64,000 nt of DNA from Trabulsiella odontotermitis (lineage in GTDB: Bacteria > Pseudomonadota > Gammaproteobacteria > Enterobacterales > Enterobacteriaceae): positions 3,844,001-3,908,000 of the forward strand of contig NZ_CP125781.1 in the NCBI RefSeq assembly GCF_030053895.1. The letters run 5' to 3'. Within the stretch, counting starts at the first letter, position 1. Every line of letters starts with the position of its first letter. Below, piece after piece: positions 17,004 to 26,305 of the stretch. The notes under the pieces were generated by a model that did not search any database, had not been told where the DNA came from, and saw nothing but the letters and a program-made list of their open reading frames with translations. Position numbers and translations under genes: made by a program.

Positions 17004-18671
17004 GTGGCTCAATTCGTTTATACCATGCATCGTGTCGGCAAAGTGGTTCCGCCGAAACGTCATATTTTGAAAAATATCTCGCTGAGCTTCTTCCCTGGCG
17101 CAAAAATCGGTGTCCTTGGCCTGAACGGCGCCGGTAAATCTACCCTGCTGCGCATTATGGCGGGCATTGATACCGATATCGAGGGCGAAGCCCGTCCGCA
17201 GCCTGGCATTAAAATCGGCTACCTGCCGCAGGAGCCTCAGCTGAATCCCGAACATACCGTGCGTGAATCCGTTGAAGAGGCGGTGAGCGAAGTGGTGAAT
17301 GCGCTGAAGGGGCTGGACGAAGTGTATGCCAAATACGCTGAACCGGACGCCGATTTCGACAAGCTTGCCGCACAGCAAGGTAAGTTTGAAGAAATTATCC
17401 AGGCGCACGACGGCCATAACCTGAACGTACAACTGGAGCGCGCCGCGGATGCACTGCGTCTGCCAGAGTGGGAGGCGAAAATCGCCAACCTGTCCGGTGG
17501 TGAGCGCCGCCGCGTAGCGCTGTGCCGCCTGCTGCTGGAAAAACCAGACATGCTGCTGCTCGACGAACCGACCAACCACCTGGACGCCGAGTCCGTGGCC
17601 TGGCTGGAACGCTTCCTGCACGATTTCGAAGGCACCGTGGTGGCAATCACCCACGACCGTTACTTCCTGGATAACGTCGCCGGCTGGATCCTCGAACTCG
17701 ACCGTGGCGAAGGCATTCCGTGGGAAGGCAACTACTCGTCCTGGCTGGAGCAGAAAGACCAGCGTCTGGCGCAGGAAGCCTCTGCGGAAGCGGCTCGCCG
17801 TAAATCCATCGAGAAAGAACTGGAGTGGGTGCGTCAGGGTGCGAAAGGCCGTCAGTCGAAAGGCAAGGCGCGTCTGGCTCGCTTTGAAGAACTCAACAAC
17901 ACCGAATATCAGAAACGCAACGAAACCAACGAACTGTTTATTCCACCGGGAACCCGTCTGGGCGATAAAGTCGTTGAAGTCAGCAACCTGCGTAAATCCT
18001 ACGGCGATCGCGTGTTGATTGACGATCTGAGCTTCTCGGTACCGAAAGGCGCGATTGTCGGCATCATCGGTCCGAACGGCGCGGGCAAATCCACCCTGTT
18101 CCGCATGATGTCAGGTCAGGAACAGCCGGACAGCGGCAGCATCACCCTCGGTGAAACGGTGAAACTGGCCTCGGTTGATCAGTTCCGTGACAGCATGGAT
18201 AACAGCAAAACCGTGTGGGAAGAGGTTTCCGGCGGTCTGGATATCATGAAGATCGGCAACACCGAAATGCCGAGCCGCGCCTACGTCGGTCGCTTTAACT
18301 TCAAAGGTACGGACCAGGGCAAACGCGTAGGTGAGCTGTCCGGTGGTGAACGTGGTCGTCTGCACCTGGCAAAACTGCTGCAGGTAGGCGGTAACGTGCT
18401 GCTGCTCGATGAACCAACTAACGACCTGGATATCGAAACCCTGCGCGCGCTGGAAAACGCCCTGCTGGAGTTCCCGGGCTGCGCGATGGTTATCTCGCAC
18501 GACCGTTGGTTCCTCGACCGTATCGCAACCCACATTCTGGATTACCAGGACGAAGGTAAGGTCGAATTCTTTGAAGGTAACTTTACCGAGTACGAAGAGT
18601 ACAAGAAACGCACCCTCGGCGCCGATGCGCTGGAGCCGAAGCGTATCAAGTACAAACGTATCGCGAAGTAA
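17004..18671 (+). CDS. ettA: EttA, energy-dependent translational throttle ABC-F ATPase
   Basis: 555 residues, GTG start, the same start codon as in E. coli. Two ABC domains: Walker A at 39-47 (GLNGAGKST) with LSGGERRR and LLLDEPTNHLD, and a second at about 356-364 (GPNGAGKST) with LSGGERGR and LLLDEPTNDLD. The P-site tRNA-interaction linker lies between them. No membrane part. The protein binds the ribosomal E site and gates entry into elongation according to ATP/ADP ratio. Divergent from slt. Confidence 0.98.
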   Translation: MAQFVYTMHRVGKVVPPKRHILKNISLSFFPGAKIGVLGLNGAGKSTLLRIMAGIDTDIEGEARPQPGIKIGYLPQEPQLNPEHTVRESVEEAVSEVVNALKGLDEVYAKYAEPDADFDKLAAQQGKFEEIIQAHDGHNLNVQLERAADALRLPEWEAKIANLSGGERRRVALCRLLLEKPDMLLLDEPTNHLDAESVAWLERFLHDFEGTVVAITHDRYFLDNVAGWILELDRGEGIPWEGNYSSWLEQKDQRLAQEASAEAARRKSIEKELEWVRQGAKGRQSKGKARLARFEELNNTEYQKRNETNELFIPPGTRLGDKVVEVSNLRKSYGDRVLIDDLSFSVPKGAIVGIIGPNGAGKSTLFRMMSGQEQPDSGSITLGETVKLASVDQFRDSMDNSKTVWEEVSGGLDIMKIGNTEMPSRAYVGRFNFKGTDQGKRVGELSGGERGRLHLAKLLQVGGNVLLLDEPTNDLDIETLRALENALLEFPGCAMVISHDRWFLDRIATHILDYQDEGKVEFFEGNFTEYEEYKKRTLGADALEPKRIKYKRIAK

Positions 18672-18680
18672 TTAACGCTG

Positions 18681-18712
18681 AATGCCGGATGAGCGTAGCG
18701 CCATCCGGCATT
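18681..18712. repeat. REP element between ettA and nadR
   Basis: Inverted repeat TGCCGGATG (18683-18691) and CATCCGGCA (18702-18710) with a short loop is the typical enterobacterial REP palindrome. It lies between convergent ettA and nadR and probably protects 3' ends. Confidence 0.85.
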
Positions 18713-18718
18713 TCAGTC

Positions 18719-19951
18719 TCAGTCCTGCTCGCCCATCATCTCTTTCACCAGCTCCACGCAGCGCAGGAATCGTCCGTCGTAATCCGGCTCTTTCACATGC
18801 ACAAACTCAATGTTGTTGGCGTTGAGCATTTCGACCAGTAGCGTCTGAAACTCTTTACGAGCAACCGAACTGCCGAGGCTGCGCAGACCGTCCGCTACCC
18901 ATGGCGTGTTGTTTTCCAGCAGGATCACCAGGTGGAAACGGTATTCATCAATCAGCGCCTGCACAAACGGGTGTTCGCGGCCTTCGTATTTTTTACAGAA
19001 CGCCTGCGTGGTGACGAAATCGGTATCGACAAACGCGACTTTGTTTGCATATTTTACTGCAAAATCAATATATTGCGCATGGCCAAGCGCTATTTTGTCG
19101 TAATCAGAATACTGCAACGCCATCTCATCGCCGCCGAGATGCGAAAAAACATAGTCGCGACCATATTCCCAGGCGCTGGTGGTGTTGAAGATATTGGCAA
19201 GCTTGTTCACCAGCGTCGATTTACCGCTCGACTCGCCCCCCAGCACCGCCACCGTGCGCACGAAGAACGGTTTCACTTCCGTCGGGATGTATTCCCAGTA
19301 GCGGAACGGGTTCTCACGGATCTGCGCACCGCTGATGTTCATGAAGGTACGCTTCGGATCGATGAGTACCGTTTCAACACCCAGATGCTTCAGATATTGC
19401 GGTGCATCCGCTTCTTCAGAGGTGTAGATCCAGTTCGGTTCGATCCCTTTCTCCTCCATGAAGGCGTGAATGCCCCGGCTCCAGACGTCCCAGCCGTGCG
19501 GATAGGGCTCCATTCCCTCTTCATTGAAAGCATGAATGCGGATGTTCTTCTGGTACTTAAAAGTTTGCAGCAGCCAGCGCAGGCGATCCGGCACCGTTGG
19601 TTGCTGGGACATGGCGCTGTCTTCGAACAGCTCACGATCACGCGTGTCGTCATAACCCATGATGATATGCAGTTCATCCACCTGGCTACAGGCACGCTGG
19701 ATCAGGTAGATATGACCGGTATGCAGCGGATAAAACTTACCAAACACCACGCCGATGTTTTTCTCACGGCGCGGAAACTCAAGCCCCAGAAAACGGTGCA
19801 GGGCTTCCAGCTTTTGCGCGCTGGGGCTTTTGATTTTGGCATTCAGCAACTGGCTTAAATAGCCTTTGGTCATGCCGCTGGCATCCGCCACCTGCTGCAG
19901 GGTGCAGCCTTTCTGACGGATGGCGGTTTTCAGATAGTCAAATGACGACAT
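18719..19951 (-). CDS. nadR: NadR, trifunctional NAD repressor / NMN adenylyltransferase / ribosylnicotinamide kinase
   Basis: 410 residues, the E. coli length. Residues 1-60 form a Cro/C1-type HTH (CTLQQVADASGMTKGYLSQLL). About 63-229 is the NMN adenylyltransferase domain with GKFYPLHTGHIYLI. About 230-410 is the nucleoside kinase with Walker A GGESSGKST. It represses NAD biosynthesis genes when NAD is abundant and helps salvage NR. Third gene of serB-radA-nadR; 33 bases separate it from radA. Confidence 0.97.
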   Translation of the reverse strand: MSSFDYLKTAIRQKGCTLQQVADASGMTKGYLSQLLNAKIKSPSAQKLEALHRFLGLEFPRREKNIGVVFGKFYPLHTGHIYLIQRACSQVDELHIIMGYDDTRDRELFEDSAMSQQPTVPDRLRWLLQTFKYQKNIRIHAFNEEGMEPYPHGWDVWSRGIHAFMEEKGIEPNWIYTSEEADAPQYLKHLGVETVLIDPKRTFMNISGAQIRENPFRYWEYIPTEVKPFFVRTVAVLGGESSGKSTLVNKLANIFNTTSAWEYGRDYVFSHLGGDEMALQYSDYDKIALGHAQYIDFAVKYANKVAFVDTDFVTTQAFCKKYEGREHPFVQALIDEYRFHLVILLENNTPWVADGLRSLGSSVARKEFQTLLVEMLNANNIEFVHVKEPDYDGRFLRCVELVKEMMGEQD

Positions 19952-19984
19952 GAATGCCCCTGTGAATTGAAGTTGTGCTTTGTA

Positions 19985-21367
19985 TTATAAGTCGTCAAAG
20001 ACACTTAACGCATCAGAGAGTTTTTTCACACCAAAGACTTGCATCCCTTCCGGGACTTTTTTCGGCACGTTGGCGGCAGGCACAATCGCCCGACGGAAAC
20101 CGTGTTTTGCCGCTTCGGAAATACGCTCCTGGCCGCTCGGCACCGGACGAATTTCGCCCGCCAGACCGACTTCGCCAAAGACGACTAAATCCTGCGGCAA
20201 TGGTCTGTCGCGCAGGCTGGAGACCATCGCCAGCAATAATGCCAGGTCAGCGCTGGTTTCAGTGACTTTTACGCCGCCAACCACGTTGACGAAAACGTCC
20301 TGATCAGCCATTTGCAGGCCGCCGTGACGGTGCAGCACCGCCAGCAGGATAGCCAGCCGGTTTTGCTCCAGCCCCACCGCCACACGGCGCGGGTTCGCCA
20401 TCATGGAGTGATCCACCAGCGCCTGAATCTCGACCAGCAGCGGACGCGTGCCTTCCCACACCACCATCACCGAACTGCCAGAGGTGACTTCATCGCCCCG
20501 GCTTAAGAAAATCGCCGACGGGTTGCTGACTTCCCGCAGCCCCTGTTCAGTCATAGCAAATACACCCAGCTCGTTGACCGCGCCAAAGCGGTTCTTATGG
20601 CTGCGCAACGTACGGAAGCGGGAATCGGCGTCACCGTCGAGCAATACAGAACAGTCGATACAGTGCTCAAGCACTTTTGGCCCGGCCAGCGAGCCGTCTT
20701 TGGTTACATGGCCGACCATCACGATCGCCACACCGCGGGTTTTGGCGAACCGCGTCAGATAAGCGGCGGTTTCACGCACCTGCGCCACGCTGCCGGGCGA
20801 TGACTGGATATCCGCCATGTGCATCACCTGAATGGAGTCGATGACCATCAGGCGCGGCTGTTCTTCGTCGGCGATCAGGCAGATTTGTTCAATGCTGGTT
20901 TCAGACAGCATATTCAGGTTTGCCGTTGGCAGACCGAGACGATGCGCGCGCATCGCTACCTGTTGCAGCGACTCTTCGCCGGTGACATACAGGGTTTTCA
21001 TCTGCTCTGCGAGGCGACACAGCGTCTGCAGCAACAGCGTGGATTTCCCCGCGCCGGGGTTGCCGCCAATCAGGATCGCACTGCCTGGCACAACGCCGCC
21101 GCCCAGCACGCGGTCAAACTCTTTAAACCCGGTGGAGAAACGCGGGAGCGCTTCCAGGCTGATGTCTGACAGCTTCTGGACTTTCGACGGGCCAGCGCTG
21201 CCCGCATAGCCGCTCAGACGCTCGTTACGCGCTACCGTGGGCGAAGCGGCAATACGCACTTCGGTGATCGTGTTCCAGGCATGGCAGGCGCTACACTGCC
21301 CCTGCCAGCGCGGATAATCCGCACCACACTCGTTACAGACAAATGCGCGTTTCGGTGCTTTCGCCAC
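19985..21367 (-). CDS. radA: RadA, DNA branch-migration ATPase
   Basis: 460 residues. An N-terminal zinc finger has cysteines 11, 14, 25 and 28. The RecA-like core has Walker A GGNPGAGKST near residue 95, the RadA-specific KNRFG motif (SHKNRFGAVNE) and a C-terminal Lon-protease-like domain. It promotes branch migration of recombination intermediates. It starts nine bases after the serB stop. Confidence 0.97.
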   Translation of the reverse strand: MAKAPKRAFVCNECGADYPRWQGQCSACHAWNTITEVRIAASPTVARNERLSGYAGSAGPSKVQKLSDISLEALPRFSTGFKEFDRVLGGGVVPGSAILIGGNPGAGKSTLLLQTLCRLAEQMKTLYVTGEESLQQVAMRAHRLGLPTANLNMLSETSIEQICLIADEEQPRLMVIDSIQVMHMADIQSSPGSVAQVRETAAYLTRFAKTRGVAIVMVGHVTKDGSLAGPKVLEHCIDCSVLLDGDADSRFRTLRSHKNRFGAVNELGVFAMTEQGLREVSNPSAIFLSRGDEVTSGSSVMVVWEGTRPLLVEIQALVDHSMMANPRRVAVGLEQNRLAILLAVLHRHGGLQMADQDVFVNVVGGVKVTETSADLALLLAMVSSLRDRPLPQDLVVFGEVGLAGEIRPVPSGQERISEAAKHGFRRAIVPAANVPKKVPEGMQVFGVKKLSDALSVFDDL

Positions 21368-21376
21368 AGAGACCTC

Positions 21377-22348
21377 TTACTTTTGATTCAGGCTGCCGGA
21401 GAGAATGCAGAAGATCCCCATCAGGTCAGCGTGACGGATAGACACTTCCGTCTGTTCATTAACTTTTGGTTTTGCATGATAAGCAATGCCAAGACTGGCG
21501 GCTTTGATCATCGGCAGATCGTTGGCGCCATCGCCCACGGCGACCGTTTGCCCATCCGGAATTTCAAATTTTGCCGCCAGACGCTTCAGGGTATTGGCTT
21601 TATACTTCGCATCGACGATATCACCGATCACGTGACCGGTGAGTTTGCCGTCGATGATTTCCAGTTCGTTGGCGACCACGCTGCTGAGGTGCAGTTTATC
21701 GCGCAGGTATTCAGCAAAAAAGGTGAAGCCGCCGGAGGCGATCGCCACATGCCAGCCCAGCGCATGGAGCTTCAGCACTAGTTGCGTCAGCCCAGGCATT
21801 AACGGCAAACCGTCACGAACCTGGCGTAGAATAGCGGCGTCGGCCCCTTTCAGCGTCGCCACGCGGCTGCGCAGGCTGGCGGTAAAATCCAGCTCGCCGC
21901 GCATGGCGCGCTCGGTGACTTCCGCGACCATGTCGCCGGTGCCGGCCAGTTTTGCGATTTCGTCGATGCATTCAATCTGAATGGCGGTCGAATCCATGTC
22001 CATCACCAGCAGACCAGGGCTTTTAAGGTGCGGAATTTTACCCAGCGGCGCGACATCCAGCCCGGCATCGTGAGCCAGACGCGTGGCGCGTGGCGTCAGC
22101 GAACCGGCCAGGCGGATGACCTGGTAATCTTCCACACACCAGGCGGAGACGATGACCATCGCCGCGCCCAGCGTGCGCTGATAGGTCGTCAGACGTTTTT
22201 TATCCAGGCCGCGGCCGTACAACAGCCAGCCGCTGCGGCCAGCATGATAATCGAGCGGCATCACTTCATCGCCGCTTAATGAAAGCGGCAATCCGGGCCA
22301 CAGAGAGACGTCTTCAGAAAGATCGCACCAGGTCAGACTGTTCGGCAT
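21377..22348 (-). CDS. serB: Phosphoserine phosphatase
   Basis: 323 residues from ATG at 22348 (MPNSLTWCDL); an upstream open extension of 39 residues overlaps the divergent promoter region and is not used. HAD-family enzyme for the last step of serine synthesis: catalytic DMDST motif in LLVMDMDSTAIQIE, then ASGGFTFF and VGDGANDLPMIKAA. An ACT-like domain occupies the N-terminal third. First gene of serB-radA-nadR; divergent from ytjB. Confidence 0.97.
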   Translation of the reverse strand: MPNSLTWCDLSEDVSLWPGLPLSLSGDEVMPLDYHAGRSGWLLYGRGLDKKRLTTYQRTLGAAMVIVSAWCVEDYQVIRLAGSLTPRATRLAHDAGLDVAPLGKIPHLKSPGLLVMDMDSTAIQIECIDEIAKLAGTGDMVAEVTERAMRGELDFTASLRSRVATLKGADAAILRQVRDGLPLMPGLTQLVLKLHALGWHVAIASGGFTFFAEYLRDKLHLSSVVANELEIIDGKLTGHVIGDIVDAKYKANTLKRLAAKFEIPDGQTVAVGDGANDLPMIKAASLGIAYHAKPKVNEQTEVSIRHADLMGIFCILSGSLNQK

Positions 22349-22452
22349 TACAGCTCCACGCATCAACAAACAGGTAAGGAAAATAACGCATGAGGCTACC
22401 TTGTAACCAGCGCTTCTGGCAACATTAAGCTGCAAATTTTCAAAGGTGGAAT

Positions 22453-23100
22453 ATGGTTCGCGCAAAACTGAAATTTCGGCTGCATCGCGCCGTGATCGTT
22501 CTGATATGTCTCGCCCTGCTGGTTGCCCTGATGCAGGGGGCCTCCTGGTTCAGCCAGAACCACCAGCGGCAGCGTAATCCGCAGCTGGAAGAACTGGCGC
22601 GGACGCTGGCCCGCCAGGTGACGCAGAACCTGGCGCCGCTGATGCGTACAGATAATCCGGATGAAAAAAAGATCACCCATTTGCTGACGCAACTGACGAC
22701 GGAGAGCCGCATTCTTGATGCGGGCGTCTACGACGGACAGGGCGATCTCGTTGCCCGCGCCGGGGAAGGCGTCAACGTGCGCGACCGGCTGGCGCTGGAT
22801 GGCAAAAAAGCGGGCGGCTATTTTAACCAGCAAATCGTCGAACCGGTGCAGGGAAAAAACGGCCCGCTCGGCTATCTGCGCCTGACGCTGGATACCCACA
22901 CGCTGCCAACGGAAGCCAGGCAGGTGGATAACACCACCAATATTCTGCGGCTGATGCTGCTGTTGTCGCTGGCGATTGGCGTGGTGCTGGCGCGAACACT
23001 GCTGCGCGGCAAACGCACCCGCTGGCAGCAGTCCCCTTTCCTGCTCACCGCTAACAAGTCGGTGCCGGAAGAGGATGAGAGCGAGAAGAAAGAAGGATGA
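22453..23100 (+). CDS. ytjB: YtjB (Smp), inner membrane protein
   Basis: 215 residues. TM helix at about 13-31 (AVIVLICLALLVALMQG), a periplasmic segment of about 120 residues, a second helix near 163-182 (ILRLMLLLSLAIGVVL), then a charged cytoplasmic tail. The layout resembles a bare sensor module, but there is no signalling domain. Function unknown. Divergent from serB and 35 bases ahead of lplA, as in E. coli. Confidence 0.93.
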   Translation: MVRAKLKFRLHRAVIVLICLALLVALMQGASWFSQNHQRQRNPQLEELARTLARQVTQNLAPLMRTDNPDEKKITHLLTQLTTESRILDAGVYDGQGDLVARAGEGVNVRDRLALDGKKAGGYFNQQIVEPVQGKNGPLGYLRLTLDTHTLPTEARQVDNTTNILRLMLLLSLAIGVVLARTLLRGKRTRWQQSPFLLTANKSVPEEDESEKKEG

Positions 23101-23135
23101 TAGAATCAGGGCTCGTTTCAGAAAGGAAATCTGCC

Positions 23136-24152
23136 ATGTCGACGCTCCGTCTGCTTATTTCAGACTCTTACGATCCCTGGTTTAACCTCGCGGTGGAAGA
23201 GTGTATTTTCCGCCAGATGCCTGCCACTCAACGCGTGCTGTTCCTGTGGCGCAACGCCGACACGGTAGTGATTGGCCGTGCGCAGAACCCGTGGAAAGAG
23301 TGCAACACGCGGCGCATGGAAGAAGACAACGTGCGCCTGGCGCGTCGCAGCAGTGGCGGCGGTGCGGTCTTCCACGATCTGGGCAACACCTGCTTTACCT
23401 TTATGGCAGGGAAACCGGAATACGATAAAACCATTTCCACTGCCATCGTGCTGAAAGCGCTCAACGCGCTTGGCGTGACGGCGGAAGCCTCCGGGCGTAA
23501 CGATTTGGTGGTCAAAACGCCGGAAGGCGATCGCAAAGTTTCCGGCTCCGCTTACCGGGAAACCAAAGACCGCGGCTTCCACCACGGCACGCTGTTGCTG
23601 AACGCCGATCTCAGCCGCCTGGCTAACTACCTGAATCCTGATAAGAAAAAGCTCCAGGCGAAGGGGATAACCTCCGTGCGCGGTCGCGTGGCGAATCTTA
23701 TCGAACTGCTGCCGGGGATCACCCACGAGCAGGTTTGCCAGGCAGTCACCGCCGCCTTTTTTGCTCATTACGGCGAGCGGGTAGATGCGGAAATCATCTC
23801 CCCGGACAAAACGCCGGACCTGCCTAATTTCGCCGAAACCTTTGTCCGCCAGAGCAGTTGGGAATGGAACTTCGGCCAGGCGCCTGCGTTCTCGCATCTG
23901 CTGGATGAGCGTTTTACCTGGGGTGGTGTCGAGCTGCATTTTGATGTCGAAAAAGGTCATATCACCCGTACGCAGGTGTTTACCGATAGCCTTAACCCGG
24001 CGCCGTTAGAAGCGCTGGCGGCACGGTTGCAGGGCTGTCTTTACCGGGCGGATATGTTGCAACAGGAGTGCGATGCGCTGTTAGGGGATTTTCCGGAGCA
24101 GGAAAAAGAGTTGCGGGAGCTGTCGGCATGGATTGCCGGGGCCGTGCGGTGA
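23136..24152 (+). CDS. lplA: Lipoate-protein ligase A
   Basis: 338 residues from ATG at 23136 (MSTLRLLISDSYDPW), with AAAGGAAAT as ribosome site; the frame opens 13 codons earlier but E. coli LplA begins here. It activates free lipoate with ATP and attaches it to 2-oxoacid dehydrogenase E2 and GcvH lysines. The lipoyl-AMP motif RRSSGGGAVFHDLGN and the lysine of the GDRKVSGSAYRE segment are present. E. coli has yjjJ between lplA and deoD; here only a REP element lies there. Confidence 0.97.
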   Translation: MSTLRLLISDSYDPWFNLAVEECIFRQMPATQRVLFLWRNADTVVIGRAQNPWKECNTRRMEEDNVRLARRSSGGGAVFHDLGNTCFTFMAGKPEYDKTISTAIVLKALNALGVTAEASGRNDLVVKTPEGDRKVSGSAYRETKDRGFHHGTLLLNADLSRLANYLNPDKKKLQAKGITSVRGRVANLIELLPGITHEQVCQAVTAAFFAHYGERVDAEIISPDKTPDLPNFAETFVRQSSWEWNFGQAPAFSHLLDERFTWGGVELHFDVEKGHITRTQVFTDSLNPAPLEALAARLQGCLYRADMLQQECDALLGDFPEQEKELRELSAWIAGAVR

Positions 24153-24161
24153 CAAAAATAG

Positions 24162-24189
24162 GCCGGGTAAGGCGAAGCCGCCACCCGGC
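24162..24189. repeat. REP element between lplA and deoD
   Basis: GCCGGGT (24162-24168) and ACCCGGC (24183-24189) form the REP-type stem between convergent lplA and deoD. Confidence 0.8.
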
Positions 24190-24202
24190 ACTCACACTGA
24201 AA

Positions 24203-24922
24203 CTACTCTTTATCGCCCAGCAGAACGGATTCCAGCGCGATTTTAATCATGTCGTTGAACGTGGTCTGACGCTCAGCCGCCGTGGTCTGTTCGTGCGTAC
24301 GGATATGGTCAGACACGGTGCAGATGGTCAGCGCTTTCGCACCGAATTCCGCCGCCACGCCGTAAATACCCGCCGCTTCCATTTCCACACCCAGAATGCC
24401 GTATTTTTCCATGACGTCGAACATGGACGGGTCCGGCGTGTAGAACAGATCAGCCGAGAAGATGTTGCCGACGCGGGCATCAACACCCAGCGCTTTCGCT
24501 GCATCGACCGCGTTACGCACCATGCCAAAATCCGCGATAGCGGCGAAGTCATGATCTTTGAAACGCAGGCGGTTCACTTTGGAGTCGGTGCAGGCACCCA
24601 TGCCAATCACCACGTCACGCAGTTTCACGTCCGGACGCACCGCGCCGCAGGAACCCACGCGAATGATTTTCTTCACGCCGAAATCGGTGATCAGCTCTTT
24701 GGTGTAGATGGAGCAGGACGGAATACCCATGCCGTGGCCCATCACGGAGATTTTGCGGCCTTTGTAAGTACCGGTGTAGCCCAGCATGCCGCGAACATTG
24801 TTCACTTCGCGGAAGTCTTCGAGGAAAGTTTCTGCAATATGCTTCGCACGCAGCGGATCGCCCGGCATCAGTACGACGTCTGCGAAATCACCCATTTCTG
24901 CGTTAATGTGGGGGGTAGCCAT
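24203..24922 (-). CDS. deoD: Purine nucleoside phosphorylase DeoD
   Basis: 239 residues, bacterial hexameric PNP. It cleaves purine (deoxy)nucleosides with phosphate to base and (deoxy)ribose-1-phosphate. Motifs: phosphate-binding MPGDPLRAKHIAE, GSCGAVRPDVKLRDVVIG, and the nucleoside-site VEMEAAGIYGVAA with catalytic aspartate in TVSDHI. Last gene of deoCABD. A double REP lies between deoB and deoD. Confidence 0.98.
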   Translation of the reverse strand: MATPHINAEMGDFADVVLMPGDPLRAKHIAETFLEDFREVNNVRGMLGYTGTYKGRKISVMGHGMGIPSCSIYTKELITDFGVKKIIRVGSCGAVRPDVKLRDVVIGMGACTDSKVNRLRFKDHDFAAIADFGMVRNAVDAAKALGVDARVGNIFSADLFYTPDPSMFDVMEKYGILGVEMEAAGIYGVAAEFGAKALTICTVSDHIRTHEQTTAAERQTTFNDMIKIALESVLLGDKE

Positions 24923-24951
24923 TCTTAATTCCCTTATTAGTATGTTGTTTA

Positions 24952-25020
24952 TGCCGGGTGGCGGCTACGCCTTACCCGGCCTACAAAATCGCAGGCCCGG
25001 CAAGCAAAGCGCCGCCGGGC
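24952..25020. repeat. Double REP (BIME) between deoB and deoD
   Basis: Two adjacent palindromes: GCCGGGTG...TACCCGGC (24953-24980) and GCCCGGC...GCCGGGC (24995-25020), in opposite orientation. A mosaic of this type inside an operon can protect upstream mRNA from 3' exonucleases. Confidence 0.85.
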
Positions 25021-25027
25021 AATGATC

Positions 25028-26251
25028 TTAAAACATGGCCTTGCCATATTCCATCGGCGATGTGCCAAAGTAGGTTGCCAGCGTCTGACCGATATCGGCA
25101 AACGTCTCGCGATGACCCAGAGAACCGGCTTTCACTTTTGGCCCGTAAACCAGCACCGGAATGTGCTCACGGGTATGGTCGGTGCCTTTCCAGGTCGGAT
25201 CGCAGCCGTGGTCCGCAGTGAGGATCAGCAGGTCATCTTCACCGACCAACGCCATCAGTTCCGGCAGACGACGGTCGAACAGTTCCAGACCAGCAGCATA
25301 ACCCGCGACGTCGCGACGATGACCCCAGGAGGAGTCGAAATCGACGAAATTGGTGAAGACAATGGTCTTGTCGCCCGCCTCTTTCATCTCTTTGATCGTG
25401 GCGTCAAACAGCGCGTCCAGCCCGGTGGCTTTCACTTTTTTAGTGATGCCGCAGTTGGCGTAGATGTCGGCGATTTTACCTACCGAAACCACCTGGCCGT
25501 CTTTTTCATCGACCAGTTTCTGCAACACAGTCGGTGCAGGCGGTTCGACTGCCAGATCGTGACGGTTGCCAGTACGCTGGAAATTGCCCGGTTTGTCGCC
25601 GATAAACGGACGCGCGATCACGCGGCCAATGTTATAGCCGCCTTCAGTCAGCTCTTCGCGGGCGATTTCGCACAGCTCATACAACCGGTCGAGGCCAAAG
25701 GTCTCTTCGTGGCAGGCTATCTGGAAAACCGAGTCTGCGGAAGTATAGAAAATCGGTTTCCCGGTTTTCATGTGCTCTTCGCCGAGCTGGTCCAGGATCA
25801 CCGTCCCGGAAGAGTGGCAGTTCCCGAGGTAACCCGGCAGATTCGCGCGTTTCACCAGTTTATCCAGCAATTCCTGCGGGAAGCTGTTTTCGTGATCGGA
25901 GAAGTATCCCCAGTCAAACAGTACCGGCACACCAGCGATTTCCCAGTGGCCTGACGGGGTATCTTTCCCGGATGAGAGCTCGTGCGCCCAGGCGTACGCG
26001 CCAATGACGTCCGCATTGCCATCCAGACCCGCAGCGATTTTACCGGTTGAGCCTTCGTGGGCTTTCGCCAGGCCCAGACGGGTCAGGTTCGGCAGATTCA
26101 GCGGACCTTTACGACCATTGTCAGCGTCCCCTTTGGCGCAGGCTTCCGCGATATGGCCGAGGGTGTCTGAACCCACGTCGCCAAAGCGGTCGGCATCTTC
26201 AGTAGCACCGATGCCGAAGGAGTCCAGCACCATAATAAATGCACGTTTCAT
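25028..26251 (-). CDS. deoB: Phosphopentomutase
   Basis: 407 residues from ATG at 26251 (MKRAFIMVLDSFGIG). Alkaline-phosphatase superfamily metalloenzyme interconverting (deoxy)ribose 1- and 5-phosphate, with two Mn ions. Metal and phosphothreonine motifs are visible: VLDSFGIGATEDA, SSGKDTPSGHWE and TADHGCDPTWKGTDHTRE. Third gene of deoCABD. Confidence 0.98.
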   Translation of the reverse strand: MKRAFIMVLDSFGIGATEDADRFGDVGSDTLGHIAEACAKGDADNGRKGPLNLPNLTRLGLAKAHEGSTGKIAAGLDGNADVIGAYAWAHELSSGKDTPSGHWEIAGVPVLFDWGYFSDHENSFPQELLDKLVKRANLPGYLGNCHSSGTVILDQLGEEHMKTGKPIFYTSADSVFQIACHEETFGLDRLYELCEIAREELTEGGYNIGRVIARPFIGDKPGNFQRTGNRHDLAVEPPAPTVLQKLVDEKDGQVVSVGKIADIYANCGITKKVKATGLDALFDATIKEMKEAGDKTIVFTNFVDFDSSWGHRRDVAGYAAGLELFDRRLPELMALVGEDDLLILTADHGCDPTWKGTDHTREHIPVLVYGPKVKAGSLGHRETFADIGQTLATYFGTSPMEYGKAMF

Positions 26252-26305
26252 CAATCTTTCTCCGTACTCTATGCGCTGCAAAAAAGCGATCAGATCAGTA
26301 TATCG

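Noticed and set aside
22349..22465. 39-residue N-terminal extension of SerB
   Set aside because: It covers the divergent promoter region and overlaps the start of ytjB; family members begin at MPN.
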